Assembly (NCBI GenBank): GCA_029865665.1
Contig: JARXAV010000208.1
Location: 1-7,012, forward strand
Length of the DNA: 7,012 bases
Reading direction: 5' to 3'
Source: Flectobacillus sp.
GTDB taxonomy: Bacteria; Bacteroidota; Bacteroidia; Cytophagales; Spirosomataceae
Position numbers and translations under genes: made by a program. Numbering within the stretch: the first letter of the stretch is position 1; the number at the start of each line of letters is the position of its first letter. Shown here piece by piece: positions 1-5,186 of this stretch. The notes under the pieces are model-generated. The model searched no databases, was not told where the DNA came from, and worked only from the letters and a program-made list of their open reading frames with translations.

Positions 1-210
1 TTCTTCAGTGGTTTCTTTAAATAAAAGTCCCCCTTCTTTTAGAATAAATACTTGAAATAAATGTAGGTGTAAATGGGTTTTAATATCCCAATCGAATATC
101 TTACTTCTGGTAGAAATGGGTTCTAAAAAAATATAATCAGAGGCATATTTTCCTACTTCATCGCCATATAGCCCATCAAAATTGATAATTTTCTTGGTTT
201 CTTGCTTCAT
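1..210 (-). CDS. AraC-family transcriptional regulator, N-terminal part (runs off the window)
   Basis: An open frame begins at the ATG at 210 and continues without a stop for 70 codons to the window edge. The protein starts MKQETKKIINFDGLYGD. Residues 34-54 (TRSKIFDWDIKTHLHLHLFQV) followed by a strand ending in a KEGG turn resemble the N-terminal cupin-like sensor domain of AraC-type regulators, where an R/S-x-x-F-x-W-x-I-x-x-H-x-H pattern precedes a hydrophobic 'LFQ' strand. The DNA-binding helix-turn-helix domain, which would be C-terminal, is outside the window, so the family call rests on the sensor part alone. The function and ligand cannot be stated. Its terminator and neighbours to the left are not visible. 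It points the same way as the GH9 gene but is separated from it by over 560 bases, so they are unlikely to share a transcript. Confidence 0.7.
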   Translation of the reverse strand, partial: MKQETKKIINFDGLYGDEVGKYASDYIFLEPISTRSKIFDWDIKTHLHLHLFQVFILKEGGLLFKETTEE

Positions 211-304
211 TACCTGCTGTTATTTTCTAGGAAATTTAGGGAAAAATAACATAGAAGCTGTTTAAACTTTCTAAAAAACACTATTCTTAGATTTATTCTT
301 AGCC

Positions 305-332
305 TTACTTTTTGTCTTGAAACAAAAAGTAA
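305..332. repeat. Intergenic hairpin with 11-base perfect arms
   Basis: Arms at 305-315 (TTACTTTTTGT) and 322-332 (ACAAAAAGTAA) are perfect reverse complements around the 6-base loop CTTGAA. The loop region TCTTGAA (315-321) is complementary to TTCAAGA at 340-346, so an alternative fold exists. There is no run of T immediately after either arm, so a terminator role is not clear. The sequence style resembles dispersed intergenic repeats of Bacteroidota genomes, but the copy number in this genome cannot be judged from one window. Confidence 0.6.
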
Positions 333-344
333 CAAAAAATTCAA

Positions 345-382
345 GAATATATAAACTCGCTGCGCTCAAACAGTATATATTC
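345..382. repeat. Intergenic hairpin GAATATATA / TATATATTC
   Basis: Nine-base perfect arms at 345-353 and 374-382 flank a 20-base loop containing the GC-richer motif CTCGCTGCGCTC. It lies only 12 bases after the previous hairpin, so the two may form one repeat unit of about 80 bases. No function is visible, and the AT-rich arms could partly be chance. Confidence 0.45.
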
Positions 383-516
383 ATTGCTTACGCCAGTGGT
401 TCTACGAAAGTTCAAACAGGTTAATATTTACAATGTAGAACTAAATAATCGCTTTCTTGAAATTATTGAAGATAAGTACTCGTGGAAAATTAGGTGATAT
501 TTATTTCTAAATCCAA

Positions 517-527
517 AATTCATCATT
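517..527 (+). repeat. Left copy of an 11-base direct repeat (putative target-site duplication)
   Basis: AATTCATCATT lies directly outside the left terminal inverted repeat of the element at 528-743. An exact second copy abuts the right end at 744-754. Placement against both element ends is what a target-site duplication would look like. The repeat is AT-rich, and short ATTCATCATT strings could recur by chance in this kind of DNA. Confidence 0.6.
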
Positions 528-743
528 AGTAGTGTACGAAGGATTGAGAAACGTTTGGTAAATTTAAATTTCGAGACCTAGGGCTTCACCCTAGGCTTAG
601 GTATGTCGCCCTTTCAGGGCTAAAATGTACTGTCTTAGCCCTGAAAGGGCGATATATCTCAGCGATGGGTGTAGCCCATAGTCAAAAAAAGATTTTACAA
701 AATTTGTCAGAGAATGCTATTTTTCAATCCTTCCTACACTAGT
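528..743. mobile_element. MITE-like non-autonomous element, 216 bases, with terminal inverted repeats and flanking direct repeat
   Basis: The ends 528-551 and 720-743 are imperfect 24-base inverted repeats with 21 of 24 positions matching. Both contain the core GAAGGATTGA (left 538-547 gives it exactly; the right end carries it on the opposite strand). The 11-base direct repeat AATTCATCATT flanks the element exactly. Inside is a cluster of GC-rich palindromes (577-679). No reading frame of useful length is present, so any movement would need a transposase supplied from elsewhere. An inverted-repeat pair, a flanking duplication and no coding capacity together fit a miniature inverted-repeat transposable element. 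The responsible transposase family cannot be named from the sequence. The element sits 36 bases beyond the GH9 stop codon and may also affect the 3' end of that transcript. Confidence 0.6.
577..679. repeat. REP-like palindrome cluster with overall two-fold symmetry
   Basis: There are three nested palindromes. The first has 7-base arms CCTAGGG/CCCTAGG at 577-583 and 589-595. The second, central one has 18-base perfect arms at 606-623 and 635-652 around an 11-base loop; its arms contain CGCCCTTTCAGGGC. The third has 5-base arms ATGGG/CCCAT at 665-669 and 675-679. The first and third are also related to each other: GGGCTTCACCC (581-591) and GGGTGTAGCCC (667-677) are reverse complements except for one base, so the whole block is one large imperfect palindrome. 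This architecture resembles REP/BIME elements mobilised by REP-associated tyrosine transposases of the IS200 type. The transcribed form would be a very stable stem and could act as a transcript end for the GH9 gene. Confidence 0.75.
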
Positions 744-754
744 AATTCATCATT
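744..754 (+). repeat. Right copy of the 11-base direct repeat (putative target-site duplication)
   Basis: AATTCATCATT is identical to 517-527 and directly abuts the right terminal inverted repeat. It lies 24 bases beyond the GH9 stop codon. Confidence 0.6.
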
Positions 755-778
755 CAAAATTTCACATTATTACTTAAA

Positions 779-2518
779 CTATTTTTGTTGAATGGCTTCT
801 ATGGCAGCCGTTAAATAAGCCAAAGGAGCATTCCAGTTAATAGCGATTTCGTTGCTCGCATAAGAGCAATCGGCATCTAAATAACATTCGTCTGCAACCG
901 TAGAAGGATAACCTTCACATTTGTCCTGACGCCCCCAATTGGTGCCACCCGATAAGAAGCCTGGCAGAGGGTCAACAATACCGTCGGCAACTGCTAAACG
1001 ATGATGTGGGTGCATAGGTGTTTTTGAGCCAAAACCCGTTACGAAAGAATAACCTGTCCCATTTCTACCAAATAGATAATCGAGGTTACTTAGGGCAAAG
1101 TCAAGGTATTTCTTGTTTTTCGTAAGTCGATATACCTGAATCATGGCAATTCCTTGATTAGCTGCATTGGACGTACTTCCCCAATTAAAATCGCTCGCTT
1201 TTTTACCCATCAAGGTTTGAAAAGAACGCTTTTCAACTCCATTTGCTAATTCATCTGCAAAGGTAATAAGCTGTTGTTTTAGGGCGGGCAATTGCTCTTT
1301 GATTGTTCCAGTACACTGACTTTCAAAGCGTAGTAAGGAATAATAGCCCAATAACGCTACTTGATTCCAAGAGGGAAGAATAATCTGCTTTGCGTTCGGA
1401 ATTGAAGCTGCATAGCGTTCATCTTTTGTACTGAGGTATAATTCGGCAGCAGCCCAAATAAACTCGTCAGTAAACGTGTTATCGCCATAGTCGCCCGTAA
1501 CAACTTTGGGAGCAAACTGCTCATTCATTTTATTTTGCTCATAAGCAAGATTAGGATGTTGTTTTGCCCAATCCCAAGCCCGAACAGAAGCCTTGAGGCA
1601 AGAGTCTGCCAAAGAAGGGAATGCCGTTGGAAATTGGCGATAAATACGAGCTGCCTGTGCCATCACCGCTGCAAAGTCGAGGGTGGCTGCCGTACTTTTC
1701 TGTACTACATAGCGAGGTTGCGTAGCTTTGTCGGGCATAATCATTCCGTCGAAATTGGCATTGGTCAATTTATGATACCCCCCCCCGTCTTTGTCCTGCA
1801 TCGTAAGCATCCAACGTAAATTCCACAAGGCTTCGTCCAATACATCAGGTACTGTATTTGTGCTTTCAGGAATGTTGAGGGTTTGCTTCTGAAAATAAGC
1901 AGGAAAATCTTCATACATCGAAAAAAGCGTTCCCATCGTAATACCCGAATTAACGATGTATTTATTGTAATCACCCGCATCATACCAACCTCTAGGAGAG
2001 GAAATCACCGTTCCTTCGGGTCTATCCGCTGAAACAGCCGAAGCATGAACAAATACCTTATCGTCTGGATGTCCTAAGGTTCTTGCCCATTTTCCTGCAT
2101 ATTTTGCTGGTATTTCGGTGGAAGCTCGCTGGTAATAAAAGGCCTTCAAAGCTGCTTTGGCTACCTCCTGATGCACTTTTGGAGCGATGCGAAAGGGATA
2201 CGAAATACCTAAGTCTGGAATTTCTAGCACGAATGAGCCTTGAGTTTTCAATGCGGTAAAATCAGCTATTTGTGTCTTTTTATCCGAAAATTCAGATTTA
2301 CGAGACGTACTTAATTTTCCTGTAAAAATAGTCTTTTGAAGGTCGCTCGTTTTAATAAGAAAGGAACTCGCTTGGGCATTTACAACCACGGCTACTTTGG
2401 GAGCTGTAGGGTAAAAGCCAAGTTGATTGAGTCGTATTTGTTCCGATAATTTTTGTGCGCAGGTTTTCTCCGTAAGTAGAAAAAGACCAATAATGCAGAG
2501 TAAGTATTTGATTTTCAT
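779..2518 (-). CDS. Secreted glycoside hydrolase family 9 (endoglucanase/cellulase type)
   Basis: This 579-residue protein is predicted to cleave beta-1,4-glucan-type polysaccharides by the inverting GH9 mechanism. Residues 1-21 form a signal peptide (hydrophobic LLCIIGLFLL, likely cleavage after TCA), implying export to the periplasm or beyond. Residues about 25-112 form the immunoglobulin-like N-terminal domain usual in this GH9 subgroup (IRLNQLGFYP start). The catalytic (alpha/alpha)6 barrel covers about 118-575. The nucleophilic-water motif WYDAGDYNK is at 178-186, with D180 and D183 as expected catalytic-base residues. The HPHHR motif is at 503-507. The proton-donor region SNEIAINWNAP is at 555-565, with E557 as the expected acid. 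The length is complete for the family. There is no carbohydrate-binding module, dockerin or C-terminal sorting domain. No SusC/SusD pair or other sugar gene adjoins it. The exact substrate (cellulose, mixed-linkage glucan, xyloglucan or oligosaccharides) cannot be fixed. A G9 tract lies within the gene. Confidence 0.93.
   Translation of the reverse strand: MKIKYLLCIIGLFLLTEKTCAQKLSEQIRLNQLGFYPTAPKVAVVVNAQASSFLIKTSDLQKTIFTGKLSTSRKSEFSDKKTQIADFTALKTQGSFVLEIPDLGISYPFRIAPKVHQEVAKAALKAFYYQRASTEIPAKYAGKWARTLGHPDDKVFVHASAVSADRPEGTVISSPRGWYDAGDYNKYIVNSGITMGTLFSMYEDFPAYFQKQTLNIPESTNTVPDVLDEALWNLRWMLTMQDKDGGGYHKLTNANFDGMIMPDKATQPRYVVQKSTAATLDFAAVMAQAARIYRQFPTAFPSLADSCLKASVRAWDWAKQHPNLAYEQNKMNEQFAPKVVTGDYGDNTFTDEFIWAAAELYLSTKDERYAASIPNAKQIILPSWNQVALLGYYSLLRFESQCTGTIKEQLPALKQQLITFADELANGVEKRSFQTLMGKKASDFNWGSTSNAANQGIAMIQVYRLTKNKKYLDFALSNLDYLFGRNGTGYSFVTGFGSKTPMHPHHRLAVADGIVDPLPGFLSGGTNWGRQDKCEGYPSTVADECYLDADCSYASNEIAINWNAPLAYLTAAIEAIQQK
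1778..1786. repeat. Homopolymer of nine C (nine G in the GH9 coding strand)
   Basis: Nine consecutive C on the plus strand read as three GGG glycine codons in the GH9 gene, at residues 245-247 of QDKDGGGYHK. The frame is intact at this length. A gain or loss of one base would shift the frame in the first half of the catalytic domain and remove the proton donor E557. Tracts of this length are prone to polymerase slippage and also to sequencing error. Confidence 0.9.
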
Positions 2519-2553
2519 TGGGATTGGTATAATTAATTGGGATTGTTTGTGTA

Positions 2554-2571
2554 AAGGTAATAGCCTACCTT
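2554..2571. promoter_or_regulatory. Short palindrome in the GH9 leader, possible operator
   Basis: Six-base arms AAGGTA (2554-2559) and TACCTT (2566-2571) flank a 6-base spacer, 35 bases upstream of the GH9 start codon. The size fits a dimeric regulator site or a small leader hairpin. On the minus strand the same stretch contains TACCTTTA, seven of eight to the Bacteroidota -7 consensus TAnnTTTG, but with no good -33 TTTG partner. The evidence is weak for any specific role. Confidence 0.2.
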
Positions 2572-2623
2572 AGTCATAGAATGTACTAGTGCAAAATTGC
2601 GTTTATTTTAAATTGGCTGTGTA

Positions 2624-2661
2624 ATGGTTTACCCTTACTGAACCTTACAAGGGAAAACCAT
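2624..2661 (+). promoter_or_regulatory. Hairpin covering the ribosome-binding site and start codon of the small broken frame
   Basis: Arms 2624-2636 (ATGGTTTACCCTT) and 2649-2661 (AAGGGAAAACCAT) pair at 12 of 13 positions around a 12-base loop. The right arm contains the AGGGA purine stretch and the first two bases of the ATG at 2660. If transcribed on the plus strand, the stem would hide the initiation site. There is no following T run, so it is not an obvious terminator. It may instead be the relic of a repeat. Confidence 0.45.
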
Positions 2662-2794
2662 GAGTTTTTGGGAAGAGTTCGCCTAAGCACCCAATGACGA
2701 AATTGTACGGATAATTGCGGAGGATGAAAATGGGAAACGAAAATTTCTACTTGATAAGTTACCTTTGATTATTGAAATTGAAGAAACGGAATGA
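2660..2794 (+). pseudogene. Small hypothetical gene interrupted by an in-frame stop
   Basis: From the ATG at 2660 the frame reads MSFWEEFA, then a TAA at 2684-2686, then 35 more codons (APNDEIVRIIAEDENG through KLPLIIEIEETE) to a TGA at 2792-2794. A purine-rich AAGGGA lies 5-10 bases upstream of the ATG. The residues after the stop look protein-like: acidic and basic residues alternate with beta-strand-like hydrophobic stretches. A single C-to-T change in a CAA glutamine codon would explain the stop. I do not recognise the family. It could be a decayed small gene, or the frame may be fortuitous and short enough to arise by chance. Confidence 0.35.
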
Positions 2795-2837
2795 GGCTTT
2801 TTAAAGGTAAGTAACGGGACAAAATAAGTTGGTGTGA

Positions 2838-2903
2838 AAACCTATAAGGTTTAGTTTATAACAGCCTTATAGTCAGACAATTTAACTAAAACCTTATAGG
2901 TTT
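2838..2903. repeat. Inverted pair of 15-base AAACCTATAAGGTTT repeats
   Basis: AAACCTATAAGGTTT at 2838-2852 and its exact reverse complement AAACCTTATAGGTTT at 2889-2903 can form a 15-base stem. Pairing continues inward as AGTT/AACT after a one-base bulge. Each copy is also a self-palindrome (AAACCT/AGGTTT around three bases), so two small hairpins are an alternative fold. The pair lies between the broken small frame and the GNAT gene. It may act as a bidirectional transcript end or be a dispersed repeat; one window cannot tell these apart. Confidence 0.7.
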
Positions 2904-2931
2904 AGCTGACTAACTCCTTGTATTTTTTTAT

Positions 2932-2939
2932 TATTTTTG
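2932..2939 (+). promoter_or_regulatory. Candidate Bacteroidota -7 element for the GNAT gene
   Basis: TATTTTTG matches the TAnnTTTG consensus of the Bacteroidota primary sigma factor at all fixed positions. It lies 55 bases upstream of the preferred GNAT start codon (2995), so transcription would begin around 2946. No TTTG is found at the expected distance upstream, and the region is T-rich, which makes a chance match likely enough to keep confidence low. Confidence 0.3.
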
Positions 2940-2942
2940 ATT

Positions 2943-2981
2943 AAATTGCCGAACCCTTTAAATGGAAGGGTTTAGCAATTT
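2943..2981 (+). promoter_or_regulatory. Leader hairpin upstream of the GNAT start
   Basis: Left arm AAATTGCCGAACCCTT (2943-2958) and right arm AAGGGTTTAGCAATTT (2966-2981) pair with one mismatch and one G-T pair around a 7-base loop. It would lie in the 5' untranslated leader if the promoter candidate at 2932 is used. The alternative in-frame ATG at 2962 falls in this stem-loop, which argues for the start at 2995. It could alternatively be a terminator for transcripts coming from the left. Confidence 0.5.
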
Positions 2982-2994
2982 ATCTTCATCAAAC

Positions 2995-3513
2995 ATGAAA
3001 AAAATACTAGAAACAACACGTTTATTATTACGGGAATTTACTCTTGAAGATGCTCCATTTGTATTAGAATTAGTGAATACTCCCACTTGGTTACAATTCA
3101 TTGGCGATCGTGGTGTGCAAAACCTAGAGGACGCTAGACGTTTTTTGGAGAACGGAAATCTAAAAAGCTATGCCGAATATGGTTTTGGTTTTTATGCAGT
3201 AGGCATAAAAGAAACAGAAACGCTGATAGGAATGTGTGGACTCGTAAAACGAGAATCCTTAGACGATGTTGATATTGGTTTTGCCTTTTTACCCGATGCT
3301 GCTGGAAAAGGTTACGGCTACGAAATCGCCTCCGCAACCCTTACGTATGCGAAAGAAACCTTAGAACTTCAAAAAGTAATAGCCATTGTAAACCCTGAAA
3401 ATAAGGCATCTATTGGCTTAATTGAAAAGCTAGGACTAGTCTATCAGAAACGGATTCTACTCCCTCCTACTGGTAAAGAATTACTACTGTTTTCAATCGA
3501 ATTCAACTCATAA
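2995..3513 (+). CDS. GNAT-family N-acetyltransferase (RimJ/RimL-like)
   Basis: This is a 172-residue cytoplasmic acetyltransferase of the Acetyltransf_3 type, which transfers acetyl from acetyl-CoA to an amine. It opens KKILETTRLLLREFTLEDA, the usual beginning of RimJ/RimL-like members. The acetyl-CoA pyrophosphate loop is AAGKGYGYE at 102-110, preceded by the strand IGFAFLP. The late motif NPENKASIGLIEKLGL at 133-148 is the common N-x-x-S-x-x-x-x-x-K-L-G signature. The length is normal for the family. An upstream in-frame ATG at 2962 would add 11 residues (MEGFSNLSSSN) that do not belong to the fold and lie in a hairpin, so I chose 2995. The substrate is unknown: members modify ribosomal proteins, antibiotics, amino acids or polyamines, and nothing nearby narrows this. 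It converges on pstB and is transcribed alone. Confidence 0.85.
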   Translation: MKKILETTRLLLREFTLEDAPFVLELVNTPTWLQFIGDRGVQNLEDARRFLENGNLKSYAEYGFGFYAVGIKETETLIGMCGLVKRESLDDVDIGFAFLPDAAGKGYGYEIASATLTYAKETLELQKVIAIVNPENKASIGLIEKLGLVYQKRILLPPTGKELLLFSIEFNS

Positions 3514-3519
3514 AATAAC

Positions 3520-3563
3520 CTATAAAGATTCTGATAAGGGCAAGCCATATCGAATCTTTATAG
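3520..3563. terminator. Bidirectional hairpin terminator between GNAT and pstB
   Basis: CTATAAAGATTC (3520-3531) pairs perfectly with GAATCTTTATAG (3552-3563). After one bulged T the stem extends by GATA/TATC, leaving an 11-base loop. It lies 6 bases past the GNAT stop and 25 bases past the pstB stop on the other strand, where two convergent genes would share a transcript end. The T content after the stem is modest (ATTTTCC on the plus side), so termination efficiency is uncertain. Confidence 0.65.
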
Positions 3564-3588
3564 ATTTTCCGTTTAGTCTAAAAATAGA

Positions 3589-4344
3589 TTAACCAAAATG
3601 TCCACCTACATAATTTTTAGTCAATTCGTGAGTTGGATGATTGAAAATTTGATCTGGTGTACCATACTCAATTAACTCTCCCAAATACATAAAAGCAACT
3701 TTATCGGAAATGCGTTGGGCTTGTTGCATATTGTGGGTAACAATCACAATCGTATAATTCTCTTTTAATTTCTTAATTAAATTTTCAATTTTTCGGGTAC
3801 TAATCGGATCAAGAGCAGAGCAGGGTTCGTCCATTAAAATAACTTCTGGACGCAAAACAATCGTTCTTGCAATACATAACCGTTGCTGTTGTCCTCCCGA
3901 AAGTTTAGCAGCTGGCTTCTTCAAATCGTCTTTTACTTCATCCCACAAATAACTTTCTCGTAGGGCTTGCTCCACTAGCTGCGGTATTTCGCTTTTCGGA
4001 AAATCATGAATTTTTAAGCCGTAAGCAAGGTTATCGTAAATACTTTTGGGGAGAGGATTCGCTTTCTGAAAAACCATCCCGATACGTTTACGAATTTCGG
4101 TCACAGGACTATCTTTGGCATAAATAGGCATTCCGTCTAAGGTAAGCGTTCCTTCAATTTGGGCATCGGGCGACAAATCGTGCATTCGATTAAACGAACG
4201 CAAAAGCGTAGATTTCCCACAACCAGAAGGGCCAATTAAGGAAGTTACTTGATTTTTAAGAAAATCAATGCTGACATCTTTTAAGATTTGTTTATTCCCA
4301 AAGAATACATTTAAGTGTTGAGCGGATAATTTTATATCTTCCAT
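3589..4344 (-). CDS. pstB: Phosphate ABC transporter ATP-binding protein PstB
   Basis: This 251-residue ATPase powers phosphate import by the PstSCAB complex on the cytoplasmic face of the inner membrane. All ABC motifs are present: Walker A GPSGCGKST at 38-46, Q-loop glutamine at Q93 in VFQKANP, signature LSGGQQQR at 148-155, Walker B VILMDEP at 168-174 with catalytic E173, D-loop SALD at 176-179, and switch histidine H204 in VTHNM. The FNRMHDL segment after Walker A and the C-terminal YVGGHFG are typical of PstB rather than of other importer ATPases. Its ATG shares one base with the pstA stop (TAATG), which suggests coupled translation. It is the last gene of the operon: no phoU follows, and only a terminator separates it from the convergent GNAT gene. 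Confidence 0.96.
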   Translation of the reverse strand: MEDIKLSAQHLNVFFGNKQILKDVSIDFLKNQVTSLIGPSGCGKSTLLRSFNRMHDLSPDAQIEGTLTLDGMPIYAKDSPVTEIRKRIGMVFQKANPLPKSIYDNLAYGLKIHDFPKSEIPQLVEQALRESYLWDEVKDDLKKPAAKLSGGQQQRLCIARTIVLRPEVILMDEPCSALDPISTRKIENLIKKLKENYTIVIVTHNMQQAQRISDKVAFMYLGELIEYGTPDQIFNHPTHELTKNYVGGHFG

Positions 4345-5186
4345 TAATCTTGATTTCTGAATTTAAAACGTATGTAAAATGCGGTGATATTGAGACAAAA
4401 CACCAATAAAATCAACACGGTGGCTGTTCCGTAAGCAAGTGGTCGAACGGCTTCTATAGCCTGATGCTGTGTCGAAAGCATGTATAAATGATAAGGCAAT
4501 GCCATAAACTCCTGATTTGTAGCAGTACTTAACCCATTGATATAAAAAGCAACACCTGTAAAAAGAATCGGTGCGGTTTCGCCTGCTGCTCTGGACATGG
4601 TTAAAATAACGCCCGTCAGAATGCCAGGTAAAGCGTTGGGTAAAACCACGTCTTTAATGGTCTCGAACTGGGTAGCTCCTAAGGCTAAGGTTGCTTCTCG
4701 CATACTATTCGGAATCCGCTTGAGTGCTTCTTCGGTAGTAGTGATAATATAGGGCAACGATAACAGTGCTAAGGTTAAGCCAGCAGATAACACGGACGTA
4801 CCCAAATGCAATGCTTGAACAAACAAGGCTAGTCCGAATAAACCGTAAATGATGGAAGGAATACCTGCTAAATTGCGGATAGAAGCACGAATGATGTTCG
4901 TTAAAAGAGAGGGTCTGGCGTATTCATTTAAATAAATTGCACAGGCAATCCCGAACGGAACGGCAAAAAGTGTCGTTATCAGGGTCAGTAATAGGGTACC
5001 AATAATGGCGGGCAAAATCCCCCCTTTTGTCATGCCTTCACGAGGGAACTGACTCACAAAGTCCCACGAAATACTGGACATTCCTTTTGAGAAAATATCC
5101 CAAATAATCACGCCCAATATCCAGCAAACAATCAGGGTGCTACCTACCAATAATAGCCAATCTAGGGAATATAGTACTTTTTTCAT
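4344..5186 (-). CDS. pstA: Phosphate ABC transporter permease PstA
   Basis: This 280-residue inner-membrane permease is one half of the PstC-PstA channel. Six membrane segments can be read, roughly at 10-30, 58-86, 108-126, 132-152, 186-208 and 252-272. The conserved cytoplasmic EAA loop that contacts PstB starts at E164 (EATLALGATQFETI, ending near LPNALPGI). The periplasmic stretch before the second segment contains FPREGMTKGGILPAI, and the motif SRAAGETAPILFT at 198-210 is characteristic of PstA. The length is normal. The start codon overlaps the pstC stop by one base (TAATG), and the stop overlaps the pstB start in the same way. Confidence 0.95.
   Translation of the reverse strand: MKKVLYSLDWLLLVGSTLIVCWILGVIIWDIFSKGMSSISWDFVSQFPREGMTKGGILPAIIGTLLLTLITTLFAVPFGIACAIYLNEYARPSLLTNIIRASIRNLAGIPSIIYGLFGLALFVQALHLGTSVLSAGLTLALLSLPYIITTTEEALKRIPNSMREATLALGATQFETIKDVVLPNALPGILTGVILTMSRAAGETAPILFTGVAFYINGLSTATNQEFMALPYHLYMLSTQHQAIEAVRPLAYGTATVLILLVFCLNITAFYIRFKFRNQD

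Noticed and set aside
300..760. CRISPR array or tRNA/rRNA gene in the repeat-rich gap
   Set aside because: The repeats are inverted pairs, not evenly spaced direct repeats with unique spacers, and no cloverleaf or rRNA-like sequence is recognisable.
1535..1983. Open frames on both strands inside the GH9 gene (1535-1819 plus; 1765-1983 minus)
   Set aside because: They lie wholly within a gene with clear family motifs, have no recognisable protein features, and are typical out-of-frame shadows.
2453..2518. Lipoprotein signal in the GH9 protein because of a cysteine at residue 20
   Set aside because: The residues before it (TEKT) do not form a lipobox. The TCA-Q boundary fits an ordinary signal peptidase I site better.
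3134..3337. A 67-codon minus-strand frame opposite the GNAT gene
   Set aside because: It is antisense to a well-supported gene, is biased in composition and resembles no known protein.
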